From Pseudomonas anuradhapurensis (GTDB taxonomy: Bacteria > Pseudomonadota > Gammaproteobacteria > Pseudomonadales > Pseudomonadaceae): a DNA stretch of 64,000 nucleotides. Shown here piece after piece: positions 47,327 through 56,752 of the stretch. The notes beneath the pieces are model-generated. The model saw nothing but the letters and a program-made list of their open reading frames with translations, was not told the origin of the DNA and did not search any database. The stretch covers positions 2,367,001 to 2,431,000 of the forward strand of contig NZ_CP077097.1 of assembly GCF_014269225.2 (NCBI RefSeq), given 5' to 3'. A program made the translations under genes and the position numbers. Each line of letters opens with the position of its first letter. Position 1 is the first letter of the stretch.

Positions 47327-48700
47327 GTGACGGCTATTCACGACCAGGCAATGCACTATATCTACCAGCAAGTGCTCGAGCGTTTGCTGAACCACATGTC
47401 CAAGGCCCAGCGTGCCTCTCTGCAGTTGCTGATACAGCGCTTGCTGGTCGCTGCAGGCGGGCCCGAATACATTGGCACTCTCCGCCTGCTGGTATTGCAG
47501 GGCAGCGATCGTCGCAGTGCCCGGCTGCTGGCCATGCTGCGTGCCGCGCAATTGAGCATTGCCTTGCGTGCACCAGTCACGTTCCAAATACGGGTGCTGG
47601 TGGTCAGCTTGCCTGCCGCCGACAGCGCTACGCTGGAAAACCATGAGCGCAGCTTCAGCGCGCTGTTCCTGCAGGACGACCCGCGGGTGCAGCTCCAGAT
47701 GATCGAGGGGCGCGAAGTAGTGCCGTTCAGTCGCCAGCCCTCGGCAGCGTACGAACGACGGTTGCAAGCGCGAGATGCCCTGCTGATATTTGGCCACCTG
47801 GTCGATGCCAGGCCCGAAGCCCTGTTGGGTAGCCGCCTGCACCTGGAGCTGGCGGATGCCGTGGGCGCCGCGCTGCAGGCCCAGGCACCTGCCGACGTAC
47901 TGGTTACTGCCGTCCCGGCGCACCTGCGCCGGCGCTACCTGGCCTGGGCCCGGCGCAGCCTGCGCCTGGCGGGGGCGCAGGGCTCGCACCGCGGCCATCA
48001 GTGCCTGGCGACGCTGAGCCAGGGGCTGGGCTGGCTGCACGGTAGCGTCGGCGGGGCACTCGAACCCCAGGGCGAGGCGACAGCGGGCGTGGCGGCCGAG
48101 GATGCGCCCGTGCGGATGTTTGTCATCGATGACTTGCTGCCGCATTTGCTCGAAGGGCAACAACTCGACCTCATGCTCGGCTGTGGCTTCGCCGCCGCTC
48201 AGGATACCTGGGCGCTGGCGGCGTTCATCGACCCATCGGCCTTGGCCCAATTGCACGAACTGCGCGCCCGCAGCCTGGAGCCCCAGGCCGGTCGGCCAGC
48301 GCTACGCCTGGCCGGCAGCCGGCCCGCCGATGCACAGCAGATGCAGTTTGGCAAAGCCTACGGTATCAACCAGACCCAACTGGTGTGCGTCCTGTTCAGC
48401 CCGTTTGCCAGGCAGGGGAAGAACCTCGAGCGGTTCCTGCAGTGCCGGCATCCCGACATGCTGGTGGCGTTGCCGTACCTGCACCGAGCCCTGCAGGGCA
48501 AAACCTGCCCAGAGGCGGTCAAGGACTGGCTGGTAACCACCAGTGGCCTGTCGCTGGCGCAATTGCGGGCGATCTATGACGGGCGCTTGCGCCTGGCGGC
48601 CTGGCGCCTGATGAGCAACCTGGCGCAACGCGATATCCATTTGCGCTGGTTGCCGCCCGGCGCGGCAGGGCGGCGGCGCGGTGCGGCAGGGCAGCCCTGA
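47327..48700 (+). CDS. unrecognised 457-residue protein
   Basis: Opens with GTG at 47327 behind GAGGTG. The protein is mixed alpha/beta, with no signal peptide and no membrane span. The segments LRLLVLQGSDRRSARLLAML (about 52-71) and RMFVIDDLLPHLLEGQQLDL (about 263-282) look structured, and a block near 340-360 reads GKAYGINQTQLVCVLFSPFA. The tail is Arg/Gly-rich. I know no family for it. Its stop overlaps the start of the MocR-like regulator by one base, so the two are made together. It could be a ligand-binding or regulatory partner of that protein. Confidence 0.75.
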   Translation: MTAIHDQAMHYIYQQVLERLLNHMSKAQRASLQLLIQRLLVAAGGPEYIGTLRLLVLQGSDRRSARLLAMLRAAQLSIALRAPVTFQIRVLVVSLPAADSATLENHERSFSALFLQDDPRVQLQMIEGREVVPFSRQPSAAYERRLQARDALLIFGHLVDARPEALLGSRLHLELADAVGAALQAQAPADVLVTAVPAHLRRRYLAWARRSLRLAGAQGSHRGHQCLATLSQGLGWLHGSVGGALEPQGEATAGVAAEDAPVRMFVIDDLLPHLLEGQQLDLMLGCGFAAAQDTWALAAFIDPSALAQLHELRARSLEPQAGRPALRLAGSRPADAQQMQFGKAYGINQTQLVCVLFSPFARQGKNLERFLQCRHPDMLVALPYLHRALQGKTCPEAVKDWLVTTSGLSLAQLRAIYDGRLRLAAWRLMSNLAQRDIHLRWLPPGAAGRRRGAAGQP

Positions 48701-50058
48701 TGAAAACGCGGGCCGTACGGAGCGAGTTTGCCTATCGCAAGGTGTACCGCTACCTGATAGCGCTGATCGACGAAGCACCTGGCGCAAGCCCATGCCGCTT
48801 GCCGTCGCTGCGAGCGCTGTCGCGCCGGCTGCGAGTATCGTTGGCCACCGTGCAGAGCGCCTACAACCTGCTGGAGGAGGAGGGCCGGGTTCGCTGCCTG
48901 CCAAGATCGGGATACTTCATCCACGAGGCTGCCAAGGGCGAGGCCGTGAGCATGCCCGCGCAGGCCCCCTTGCCTGCGCAGCCAAGCCTTGAGCGTGCCC
49001 TGTTCAACCACGAGCGGCGCCTGGCGCGCCAGCGCACGCACAGTGCCAGCGCCTGGGCGGAACTCGGCAGCGCCCGCCTGCGCCATGCGCTGGCACAGCG
49101 CTATACCCGCTCCTCCAGCCTGTACTGGCGTGCCGAGGATGTGCAACTGGCCCCGGATGTCCCGGCGCTATTGGAAACACTGCTGGCTGCGCTGGCCTTG
49201 CGAGGGGGAACCGTGCTGGTGCATGCGCCCTGTTGCCCACAAGTGCTGCGCGCCCTGGCGCGTGCCAGCATGCGCGTGCTGGACGTGCCGGCAGACCCGC
49301 ATGGCAACCCCGACTTGCGCGCCGTGGCCCGGCTGCTGGGAAGCGAGCCGGTGTGCATGATGGTCATGCCGTCGTGCCTTGGCATGCCGCAAGGGCGCCT
49401 GGTGGCGCCGTACTACCAGCGCCAGCTTGGCCAGTTGTTGGCCCGCCACCCGGTATGGCTGCTGGAGAACGACCTGGACAGCGAGCATTGCTACAGCGGG
49501 CCGCCGACCCAGCGCCTGCGTGACTGGGTCGATCCACGCTGGCTGCTGGTGATGGGGGCGTTCGAAGCGGTAGTCGGGGCCGAGGCACCCTACGCCTATG
49601 TCCTGGCCCAGGATGCGGTATTGGCCGGTACGTTCGCCGAGCGTGCGTTTCGGCTTGCGCCACTGCGCCTGCAGGCGCTTGCGCAAATGCTCGGCAGACG
49701 GGAGATAGAAGCACAACTGGTACGCTTGCGCTCAGACCTGCAAAGGCGCGCACTATGCCTGGCACACGCGCTGGAGCTGCAGTTCGGCACGCGGGTGGTG
49801 CTGGAAATGCCTGAGGGGGGCCAGGCACTCTGGGTGCGTTTTCGCCAGCCGTTGGTGTGGGAGGGGATCGCCGCGGCCTTGGCGGGTTCGGCACTGCATG
49901 CGCTACCCGGCGGGCAGTTCAGCCAGCAGGGGCAGTATCAGCAGTATCTGGCGTTGGTGTGGGTGGGGGAGCAGACGGAGGCCTTGCACCAGGCTGTGGA
50001 GCGCCTGGCCCAGGCACTGGAGCTGCGTTGCGGGCGGCCCGCCAGCATTGTGGGTTGA
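48700..50058 (+). CDS. MocR/PdxR-like regulator lacking the PLP lysine
   Basis: A 452-residue GntR-MocR protein. The winged helix is at about 10-75 (LPSLRALSRRLRVSLATVQ) and the aminotransferase-like domain at about 95-440. LENDLDSEHCYSG (255-267) keeps the Asp that holds the pyridine nitrogen in active enzymes. Where MocR proteins have G-S-F-S-K, with the PLP-binding lysine, this one reads GAFEA (286-290). So PLP cannot be bound as a Schiff base. It may sense another ligand or have become a structural repressor. It is coupled to the preceding unknown gene. Confidence 0.85.
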   Translation: MKTRAVRSEFAYRKVYRYLIALIDEAPGASPCRLPSLRALSRRLRVSLATVQSAYNLLEEEGRVRCLPRSGYFIHEAAKGEAVSMPAQAPLPAQPSLERALFNHERRLARQRTHSASAWAELGSARLRHALAQRYTRSSSLYWRAEDVQLAPDVPALLETLLAALALRGGTVLVHAPCCPQVLRALARASMRVLDVPADPHGNPDLRAVARLLGSEPVCMMVMPSCLGMPQGRLVAPYYQRQLGQLLARHPVWLLENDLDSEHCYSGPPTQRLRDWVDPRWLLVMGAFEAVVGAEAPYAYVLAQDAVLAGTFAERAFRLAPLRLQALAQMLGRREIEAQLVRLRSDLQRRALCLAHALELQFGTRVVLEMPEGGQALWVRFRQPLVWEGIAAALAGSALHALPGGQFSQQGQYQQYLALVWVGEQTEALHQAVERLAQALELRCGRPASIVG

Positions 50059-50096
50059 ACACGGCACGACCCACGGCACTTGCCAGGCGGGCTGAT

Positions 50097-50112
50097 CTGT
50101 ATGTATAACCAG
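50097..50112. promoter_or_regulatory. LexA (SOS) box-like site
   Basis: CTGTATGTATAACCAG fits the LexA pattern CTGT-N8-ACAG with one mismatch (CCAG for ACAG) and an AT-rich centre. It lies 32 bp before the FAN1 start codon, where repressor binding would block the promoter. Confidence 0.65.
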
Positions 50113-50143
50113 TATCTACTCCAGCCGCCTGACCCCATTTCCA

Positions 50144-51793
50144 GTGATCGCCCATTCCGTCGATGACCCGTTCTACTACCTGCACAATTTCCGCCAGGTG
50201 CTGCTGTGGGTCGAACAACGCTACGCAGACCTGCTTGACGACCAGGAACTGGCTTTCATCCGCACCTTCAGCCAACTGGCCGCCCCGGCGCAGGCGCTGA
50301 TGGTGCGCATGGTCATGCGCAAAGGCGAGCTGTTTCGCAGCGACCGCCTCGACTATGCCGAGATCGGCGACACCGGCCAGGCGCTGCAGCCGTTGCTGGC
50401 CCTCGGCTGGGTGCAGGAACCTGCACACCTGGCGCTGGAGCAGCTGTTCGCCTTGTTGCGCAAGGACGAGCTTGCCCGCTGTCTTGCCCGCTACCTGAGC
50501 CACCCGCGCGCTGCCAAGCAGCAGTTGCTGGCCCAACTGCAACCGCTGGGCCTGGAGCCCCGGCCATTGGCCGAGTGGTGCCCGGGCAGCGACCTGCGCA
50601 TCTTGCAGTGGTGCCGGCAACCGCTGTGCGACCGCATGCGCCTGCTGTTTTTCGGCAACCTGTATCAGGACTGGTCGGACTTCGTCCTAGCCGATCTTGG
50701 CCTGTTGCGCTACGAACAGGTGCCGTTCAGCACCGATTCGCGTGCCTTGCAGCAACGCGCCGAGGTCGACCTGGCCATGGCCCTGCATCATTGTGCCGAA
50801 CGCCTGGACCAAGGCGACGACCCAAGCGCGATCCTCGCGACCCTGCACGGCCTGCACAGCGACAACCCATGGCTGGCCCGGCGTTATGCGCGCCTGCAAT
50901 TTGCCCTGGGCCAGCAGTGCGAGCGCCAAGGCGACTGGGCGCAGGCCATGGCCGTCTACGCCCAGTGCAGCCATGCCCAGGCGCGCATCCGCCAGGTGCG
51001 GGTGCTCGAGCGCAGCGAGCAATGGCCCCAGGCGCATGCCCTGGCACTGCAACTGGCGGCGGCACCGGCCAACGCGCTGGAAGTGCAGGCGCTGGAGCGC
51101 ATGCTGCCACGCCTGGCCCGCAAGCTCGGTGGCCCACCACAACCGCGCCAGCGTGCGGCCGCCCTCGAGCTGATCGAACTGGAGCTGCCACGCGAGCACG
51201 CCGCGCTGGGCGTGGAGGAGGCCGTGCGGCAACACCTGGCCGAAGCGGATGGGCCAATGCATTACGTGGAGAACACGCTGTTCAACAGCCTGTTCGGCCT
51301 GCTGTGCTGGGAAGCGATCTTCGCCCCGGTGCCCGGCGCGTTCTTCAACCCGTTCCAGGCGGCGCCCCAGGACTTGCATGACAGCGACTTCCAGCACCGC
51401 CGCAGTGCACAGTTCGAGCGTTGTCTGGGGCGGCTCGACGACGGCAGCCATCACCAGGCCATTCTCGACTGCTACGCCACCAAGCAGGGCTTGCAGTCGC
51501 CGTTCGTGTTCTGGTCCATGCTCAGCGAGACGCTGCTGCAACAGGCGCTGGCCTGCCTGCCCGCGGCGCACTTGAAGCAGTGTTTCCTGCGCCTGTTGCA
51601 GGACATCCGCAACAACCGCGCCGGCATGCCCGACCTGATCCAGTTCTGGCCTGGGCAGGGCCGCTATCGCATGGTCGAGGTCAAGGGGCCGGGCGACCGC
51701 CTGCAGGATAACCAGCTACGCTGGCTGGAATTCTGCCGGGCCCATGGGCTGCCCGTCGCGGTGTGCCATGTGCGCTGGAGCGAAACACCGTGA
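50144..51793 (+). CDS. FAN1-type VRR-NUC nuclease
   Basis: A 549-residue protein matching bacterial FAN1 in length and order: an N-terminal DNA-binding region, a helical middle domain, and a C-terminal VRR-NUC domain. The catalytic residues are D497 (AGMPDLIQF), E512 and K514 (MVEVKGPGD). FAN1 cuts 5' flaps and unhooks interstrand DNA crosslinks. The start is GTG at 50144; no ATG fits upstream before an in-frame stop. A LexA-like box lies just upstream. The helicase gene starts within its stop codon (GTGA overlap). Confidence 0.92.
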   Translation: MIAHSVDDPFYYLHNFRQVLLWVEQRYADLLDDQELAFIRTFSQLAAPAQALMVRMVMRKGELFRSDRLDYAEIGDTGQALQPLLALGWVQEPAHLALEQLFALLRKDELARCLARYLSHPRAAKQQLLAQLQPLGLEPRPLAEWCPGSDLRILQWCRQPLCDRMRLLFFGNLYQDWSDFVLADLGLLRYEQVPFSTDSRALQQRAEVDLAMALHHCAERLDQGDDPSAILATLHGLHSDNPWLARRYARLQFALGQQCERQGDWAQAMAVYAQCSHAQARIRQVRVLERSEQWPQAHALALQLAAAPANALEVQALERMLPRLARKLGGPPQPRQRAAALELIELELPREHAALGVEEAVRQHLAEADGPMHYVENTLFNSLFGLLCWEAIFAPVPGAFFNPFQAAPQDLHDSDFQHRRSAQFERCLGRLDDGSHHQAILDCYATKQGLQSPFVFWSMLSETLLQQALACLPAAHLKQCFLRLLQDIRNNRAGMPDLIQFWPGQGRYRMVEVKGPGDRLQDNQLRWLEFCRAHGLPVAVCHVRWSETP

Positions 51794-54063
51794 GCTACAG
51801 CGTGGCGGTGCGTGCACTGTGCGAGTTCAGCGCCAAGGTCGGCGACCTGGACCTGCGTTTCACACCATCGCCTACCGCCCAGGAGGGGATCGAGGGGCAT
51901 CGGCGGGTGGTGGCACGGCGCGCGGCGGGCTACGAGTCGGAAATCACCCTCGAAGGCCAGTTCGAAACCCTGAAGGTGCGTGGCCGTGCCGATGGCTATG
52001 ACCCCGCCTGCAATCGCCTGGAAGAAATCAAGACCCACCGTGGCGACCTCGCGCGCCAGCCGGCCAACCATCGCCAGTTGCACTGGGCGCAGGCCAAGGT
52101 CTATGGCTGGTTGATGTGCCAGGCACGGCAACTGCCGGCCATCGAGGTGGCGCTGGTGTACCTGGACGTGGACAGCGACGGCCAGACGCTGCTCAGCGAG
52201 CACTGTACCGCCAGCGAACTGCAGGCTTTCTTCGAAACCCAGTGCCAGCGCTTCCTGGCCTGGGCACAACGGCAGGAGCAGCGCCTGGCCGAGCGTGACC
52301 GTGGCCTGCAGGCATTGGCCTTTCCGTATCCGGCGTTTCGCCAGGGTCAGCGGCAACTGGCGGAAACCCTGTACAAGGCGGTGAGCACCGGCCGTTGCCT
52401 GATGGCCCAGGCCAGCACTGGCATCGGCAAAACCCTCGGTACCTTGTTCCCGCTGCTCAAGGCCATGGCCCCGCAGCGCCTGGACAAGCTGTTCTTCCTG
52501 ACTGCCAAGACGCCGGGGCGGGCCCTGGCCCTCGATGCCATGCGCCAGATCACCGACGCCACGCCGCAACCGGCCTTGCGCACCCTGGAACTGATTGCCC
52601 GCGACAAGGCCTGCGAATACCCCGACAAGGCCTGCCACGGCGAGTCCTGCCCATTAGCAGCGGGCTTCTACGACCGCCTGCCTGCCGCGCGCGAAGCGGC
52701 CGCCGCGCTGCCATTGCTGGACCGCGCGCAGCTGCGTGAGGTGGCCTTGGCGCACCAGGTGTGCCCGTATTACCTGGCCCAGGAAATGGCGCGCTGGGTA
52801 GATGTGCTGGTGGCGGACTACAACTACTACTTCGATGCCCACGCCCTGTTGTTCGGCCTCACTCTGGTCAACCAGTGGCAGGTCGCGGTGCTGGTGGATG
52901 AGGCGCACAACTTGGTCGAGCGCGGGCGTGGCATGTACAGCGCCAGCCTCGACCAGGGCCAGCTGCTGGCCCTGCGCCAAAGCAAGCCAGCCGGGCTGGT
53001 CGGTGCACTGGACCGCCTGAACCGGCAGTGGAACGCGCTCTACAAGGAACAGCGGGCGCCTTACCAGGCCAGCGAGTCGCTGCCGGAAGGCCTGCTGCGT
53101 GCCTTGCAGCAGTGCATCGGGCTGATCCAGGAACAGATGAACCAGGCGCCTGCGCAAATCGACCCGCAGGTCCTGCAGTTCTTCTACCAGGCCCTGCAGT
53201 TCAGCCGCGTCGCCGAGCTGTTCGACGAGCACTTCCTGTTCGACATCAGCCAGCGCCAGGGGCCACGCCAGCGGCGGCTGGCCACCCTGAGCCTGCGCAA
53301 CGTCACTCCGGCGCGGCTGTTGGCCCCGCGCATGCAGGCGGCGCGAAGCGTGACGCTGTTTTCGGCGACGCTGAGCCCACGGCATTTCTACAGCGACCTG
53401 CTGGGCATGCCGGCGGATACCGCCTGGCTGGAAGTGGCGGCGCCGTTTCGCGCCGAACAGCTGCAAGTGCGCATCGCCAGCCAGGTGTCCACCCGCTACC
53501 AGCAACGCCAGGCCTCGCTGGCGCCGATCGTCCAGCTGATTGCCGAGCAGTATGCGCGAATGCCCGGTAACTACCTGGCTTTCTTCAGCAGTTTCGAGTA
53601 CCTGCAGCAGGTGGCCGGGCTGTTGGCCGAGCAGCATGCACAGATTCCCTTGTGGTGCCAGGAGCCCGGCATGGACGAAGCCGCCCGCCAAGGCTTCCTC
53701 GACCGCTTTGTGGCGGATGGCCGTGGCGTCGGTTTTGCAGTCCTGGGCGGCGCTTTCGGCGAGGGCGTGGATTTGCCGGGCACGCGGTTGATCGGTGCGT
53801 TCGTCGCCACGCTCGGGCTGCCCCAGGTGAACCCGGTCAACGAGCAGTTCAAGCAGCGCCTGGGGCGGCAGTTTGGTGCGGGGTTCGATTACGCCTATCT
53901 CTACCCGGGCGTGCGCAAGGTCATCCAGGCGGCGGGCCGGGTTATCCGTGGTGACCAGGACCGTGGCGTACTGGTGCTGATCGACGAACGCTTCGCCGAA
54001 CCCCGGGTGCAGCAGATGTTCCCGGGGTGGTGGCCAGTGGCCGAACAGCTGGGCGCAGGTTAA
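51790..54063 (+). CDS. XPD/DinG-type Fe-S helicase with N-terminal nuclease motif
   Basis: A 757-residue superfamily 2 helicase. Walker A STGIGKT is at 209-215, C275, C282, C287 and C325 are spaced as in the iron-sulfur domain of XPD and DinG, and the DEAH box is at 370-373. Ahead of this, residues 60-105 carry D68 and E79-x-K81 (RLEEIKTHRGD) with a Gln further on, the PD-(D/E)XK pattern of Cas4/RecB-type nucleases. The start is GTG at 51790. Coupling to FAN1 points to crosslink or flap repair: the helicase unwinds, both nucleases cut. Confidence 0.88.
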   Translation: MSYSVAVRALCEFSAKVGDLDLRFTPSPTAQEGIEGHRRVVARRAAGYESEITLEGQFETLKVRGRADGYDPACNRLEEIKTHRGDLARQPANHRQLHWAQAKVYGWLMCQARQLPAIEVALVYLDVDSDGQTLLSEHCTASELQAFFETQCQRFLAWAQRQEQRLAERDRGLQALAFPYPAFRQGQRQLAETLYKAVSTGRCLMAQASTGIGKTLGTLFPLLKAMAPQRLDKLFFLTAKTPGRALALDAMRQITDATPQPALRTLELIARDKACEYPDKACHGESCPLAAGFYDRLPAAREAAAALPLLDRAQLREVALAHQVCPYYLAQEMARWVDVLVADYNYYFDAHALLFGLTLVNQWQVAVLVDEAHNLVERGRGMYSASLDQGQLLALRQSKPAGLVGALDRLNRQWNALYKEQRAPYQASESLPEGLLRALQQCIGLIQEQMNQAPAQIDPQVLQFFYQALQFSRVAELFDEHFLFDISQRQGPRQRRLATLSLRNVTPARLLAPRMQAARSVTLFSATLSPRHFYSDLLGMPADTAWLEVAAPFRAEQLQVRIASQVSTRYQQRQASLAPIVQLIAEQYARMPGNYLAFFSSFEYLQQVAGLLAEQHAQIPLWCQEPGMDEAARQGFLDRFVADGRGVGFAVLGGAFGEGVDLPGTRLIGAFVATLGLPQVNPVNEQFKQRLGRQFGAGFDYAYLYPGVRKVIQAAGRVIRGDQDRGVLVLIDERFAEPRVQQMFPGWWPVAEQLGAG

Positions 54064-55241
54064 CCCGGCATGCCATCGGCACGTGGCCGCAGCAGGATAG
54101 GCAGGTAGTGTTGCAGGAACAACAACAAGGCCAGGCTCCAGCACAGCGCCGCAAGGCTCACCCCCAACGGCGTGAACACTGCCAGCAGCACCCGCGCCAG
54201 CGTCGCCAGCTGCATCAGGGCAAACGCCCAGGCAACGCGTTTCGGTACCTGCAGCGGCCTGCCGGTATGGCCCAGGCTGACCCGTGCCATCATTGCCAGG
54301 ATCAGCCCGCTCATGGCCCCGACAGTCAAGGCATGGGTGACCAGGCTGGGGTTCAGCGCTACCCCTGCATGCCATAGCGCCATGCCCAGGCAGGCAATGG
54401 CCAGCCAGGCATAGGCCAGGTGCAGCGACCACAGCAGAGGTACCCGCCACAGGCCGCGATCATGCCATTGCACCAGGCGGGTGGCCTGCAGCGCGAACAA
54501 GGCGCCGAACAGCAGTGCCAGGCCGATATTCGGCGTGTCGGCCAGGCCCGCGACGAAGGCCAGCGGTACCGCCACGCTCAGCAGCAGGCAGGCCCGATCC
54601 TGCCAGGGGCGGGCAGGAGCCGGGGTCATGTTGCCCAACCCACGCAGGGTGAAGAACGGGATGACTCGCCCGCCCAGCATGGTCATCATCGCGGCCACCA
54701 GCCACAAGCCGGCGAACACTCCCCGCCGTTGCCACAGCTCGTCCTGGCGCAGCCAGCCGGCCAGGGTCAGCCACTGGCAAGCGGCAATCAGCAGCACCAG
54801 GCCGACAATGGGATAGTTGTTGCGCAAGCGCCGTTGCACGATTGGCCGTGCCAGGGCCAACGCCACCAGGGGCAGAAAGCTCCCTTCGATCAGCACCAGC
54901 AAGCTGCCCGGCAGCGCTACAAACCAACTCGCCCGGCCCAGCAGCCACAGCAGGAACAGGCCTTGTAACGCACGCCCATGCAGGCCCGGGATGCCGCTCC
55001 AGTTCTGCACCGCAGTCAGCAGGAAGCCGGCGACGATGGCTGCGGCGAAGCCGTAGAGCATCTCGTGGCGATGCCAGGCCAGCATGCCGCCGGCGGGTGT
55101 TGGGGCAATGACGCCGGCAAGTACCCCGGCCCACAGCAGCACGGCGAGCAGGGCAAACAGGCTGCCGCCGAGAAACAATGGGCGAAAACCCAGGCCCCAG
55201 ACGGCCTGGCGTGGGCGTGAATCGATCGGTTGCACGAGCAT
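54060..55241 (-). CDS. nnrS: NnrS-family haem-copper membrane protein
   Basis: A 393-residue membrane protein with about 12 spans. GFRPLFLGGSLFALLAVLLW, WHRHEMLYGF and SHxHx-type His positions (SLVTHALTVGAMSG) mark the NnrS family. NnrS proteins reduce nitrosative stress and bind haem and copper. No nitrite or NO reductase gene lies nearby and I see no convincing FNR box upstream. It ends inside the last four bases of the helicase gene. Confidence 0.86.
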   Translation of the reverse strand: MLVQPIDSRPRQAVWGLGFRPLFLGGSLFALLAVLLWAGVLAGVIAPTPAGGMLAWHRHEMLYGFAAAIVAGFLLTAVQNWSGIPGLHGRALQGLFLLWLLGRASWFVALPGSLLVLIEGSFLPLVALALARPIVQRRLRNNYPIVGLVLLIAACQWLTLAGWLRQDELWQRRGVFAGLWLVAAMMTMLGGRVIPFFTLRGLGNMTPAPARPWQDRACLLLSVAVPLAFVAGLADTPNIGLALLFGALFALQATRLVQWHDRGLWRVPLLWSLHLAYAWLAIACLGMALWHAGVALNPSLVTHALTVGAMSGLILAMMARVSLGHTGRPLQVPKRVAWAFALMQLATLARVLLAVFTPLGVSLAALCWSLALLLFLQHYLPILLRPRADGMPG

Positions 55242-55455
55242 GGGCGGACCTGGATTCGTGAGTGGGCTTCAATTGCGGTAAGATCACGAACCGTGCCAGC
55301 TGTAAAGCCCTTGTATATCAAGGTGATGGCACCTCTCTGGGTCCAAATGACTTGCGTACAGCGCAGTCATACCGACTCGCTGGTATGTCGTTTTGACTTG
55401 CTTCAGGGGCCGGCCGGTTCGCCGCTGGCCAACGCTTCGCTACAGGATTCACGTT

Positions 55456-56370
55456 GTGTCCGATCTCTCCAAAAACCCGCTGCTGCAGTACATGGCCCGC
55501 CTGGCCCCATCCAGCCAGCAAACCATGCGCTACATTCTCCAGGACGCTGCCGACCGGCTGGGTTTTGTCGACTGCAATATCGTCGATGTGCCCTGGCACC
55601 GGCTTGAACCCGGTCATGTGATCGCTCTGGTCGCGGCCCTGCGCACCGACGGCTATGCGCCCAACAGTTCGTCGCTGTACGTCAATGCCATCCGCGGGGT
55701 GATGAACGAAGCCTGGCGCCAGGGGCTGATCGAACATGAACAGTTGCTGCGCATCCGCGAAGTCAAGCCGGACAGCGGCAGCCGCCTGCCGCCGGGGCGT
55801 AACCTGCGGCGGAGCCTGATTCGCGAACTGATGGATGTGTGTGCAGCCGACCCCCGGCCACAGGGTGTCCGTGATGCGGCGATCATCGCCTTGCTGTATG
55901 GCACCGGCATGCGCAAGTCCGAATCGGTGGACATCGACCTCGACCAGGTCGACTTCGAGGCGCGCAGCCTGCAGGTAGTGGGCAAGGGCAACCGCCAGCT
56001 GATCAAGTACGCGCCACCGTGGGCGTTCGAGAAGTTGCAGGCGTGGCTCGACCTGCGCCGCCAGGACCTGCCGGCAGGCACCGAGGACGACCCGTTCCTG
56101 TTCAACCGCATCCGCCGGGGCAGCCACATCACCCGGGCGCGTATCACCAAGCATGCCATCTACTACATCGCTCGCCAGCGCGGTGCCCAGGTGGGCGTGA
56201 AGATCATGCCGCACGACTTCCGCCGGGCCTTCATTACCCGGGTGATCGAAGAGCACGACCTGTCGATTGCGCAGAAGCTGGCGCACCACGCCAATATCCA
56301 GACCACGGCCATCTATGACCGGCGCGATGACAACGAGCGTCGGCGCGCGGTGGACCGCTTCGACTACTGA
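55456..56370 (+). CDS. tyrosine recombinase (XerC/D-type), stand-alone
   Basis: A 304-residue integrase. The catalytic set is visible: Arg in YGTGMRKSES, HDFRRAF (H-x-x-R), HHAN (H/W) and the nucleophile Tyr in TTAIYDRR. The N-terminal SAM-like core-binding domain covers about 10-105. The GTG start at 55456 is chosen over longer readings because AGGA precedes it. No phage or integrative-element genes flank it and I see no att repeats. Host Xer proteins are encoded elsewhere, so this is an extra, domesticated recombinase or an element remnant. Confidence 0.85.
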   Translation: MSDLSKNPLLQYMARLAPSSQQTMRYILQDAADRLGFVDCNIVDVPWHRLEPGHVIALVAALRTDGYAPNSSSLYVNAIRGVMNEAWRQGLIEHEQLLRIREVKPDSGSRLPPGRNLRRSLIRELMDVCAADPRPQGVRDAAIIALLYGTGMRKSESVDIDLDQVDFEARSLQVVGKGNRQLIKYAPPWAFEKLQAWLDLRRQDLPAGTEDDPFLFNRIRRGSHITRARITKHAIYYIARQRGAQVGVKIMPHDFRRAFITRVIEEHDLSIAQKLAHHANIQTTAIYDRRDDNERRRAVDRFDY

Positions 56371-56752
56371 TTACCTTACCGGTTGACGCGACCCGCGTAG
56401 GAGCGGCCTTGTGTCGCGATGGGCTGCAGAGCAGCCCCAGTCTATCTGTGCTTACCACTGAATCACCGGGGCCGCTCTGCGGCCCATCGCGACACAAGGC
56501 CGCTCCTACAGGGCGCCGCCCGAGCACCTGAACAGGGCCCGAGTACGCCCCCGCTTTGTGCGCCAGCCGCTCGTATGCCCGATACCAGAGCGGCGCGCGC
56601 AGATGTTTCATCTTCGTTCACCTGCGGAGTTGGCCCGCAACCTGCTATATCCAGCCTGAGAATTTGATCGAGTGGTCAGGCCGCGCGCGCTGTCGCCGTG
56701 CATGCCTTGCCCTCTAAACGGCCAGCAGGCCACGGATTTCAGGGGCCGCAGG
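56371..56752. other. gap before ureD
   Basis: 382 bp between the recombinase and ureD. The left part holds the paired REP palindromes; the rest presumably holds the urease promoter. I see no operator I can name. Confidence 0.5.
56398..56510. repeat. paired REP palindromes (REPIN-like), left copy
   Basis: TAGGAGCGGCCTTGTGTCGC and its inverted copy lie about 45 bases apart, the paired-REP layout common in the P. putida group. It stands 243 bp before ureD and is nearly the same as the copy after ureG. Confidence 0.85.

Noticed and set aside
52654..54450. 598-codon open frame opposite the helicase
   Set aside because: Shadow of the helicase gene with low-complexity composition; helicase motifs on the plus strand are intact.
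55300..55320. Possible FNR box upstream of nnrS
   Set aside because: Only the right half (ATCAA) fits; the left half does not, so it is not counted among the boxes.
55456..56752. Integrated phage or genomic island end
   Set aside because: The recombinase has no phage, tRNA or repeat neighbours in the window.
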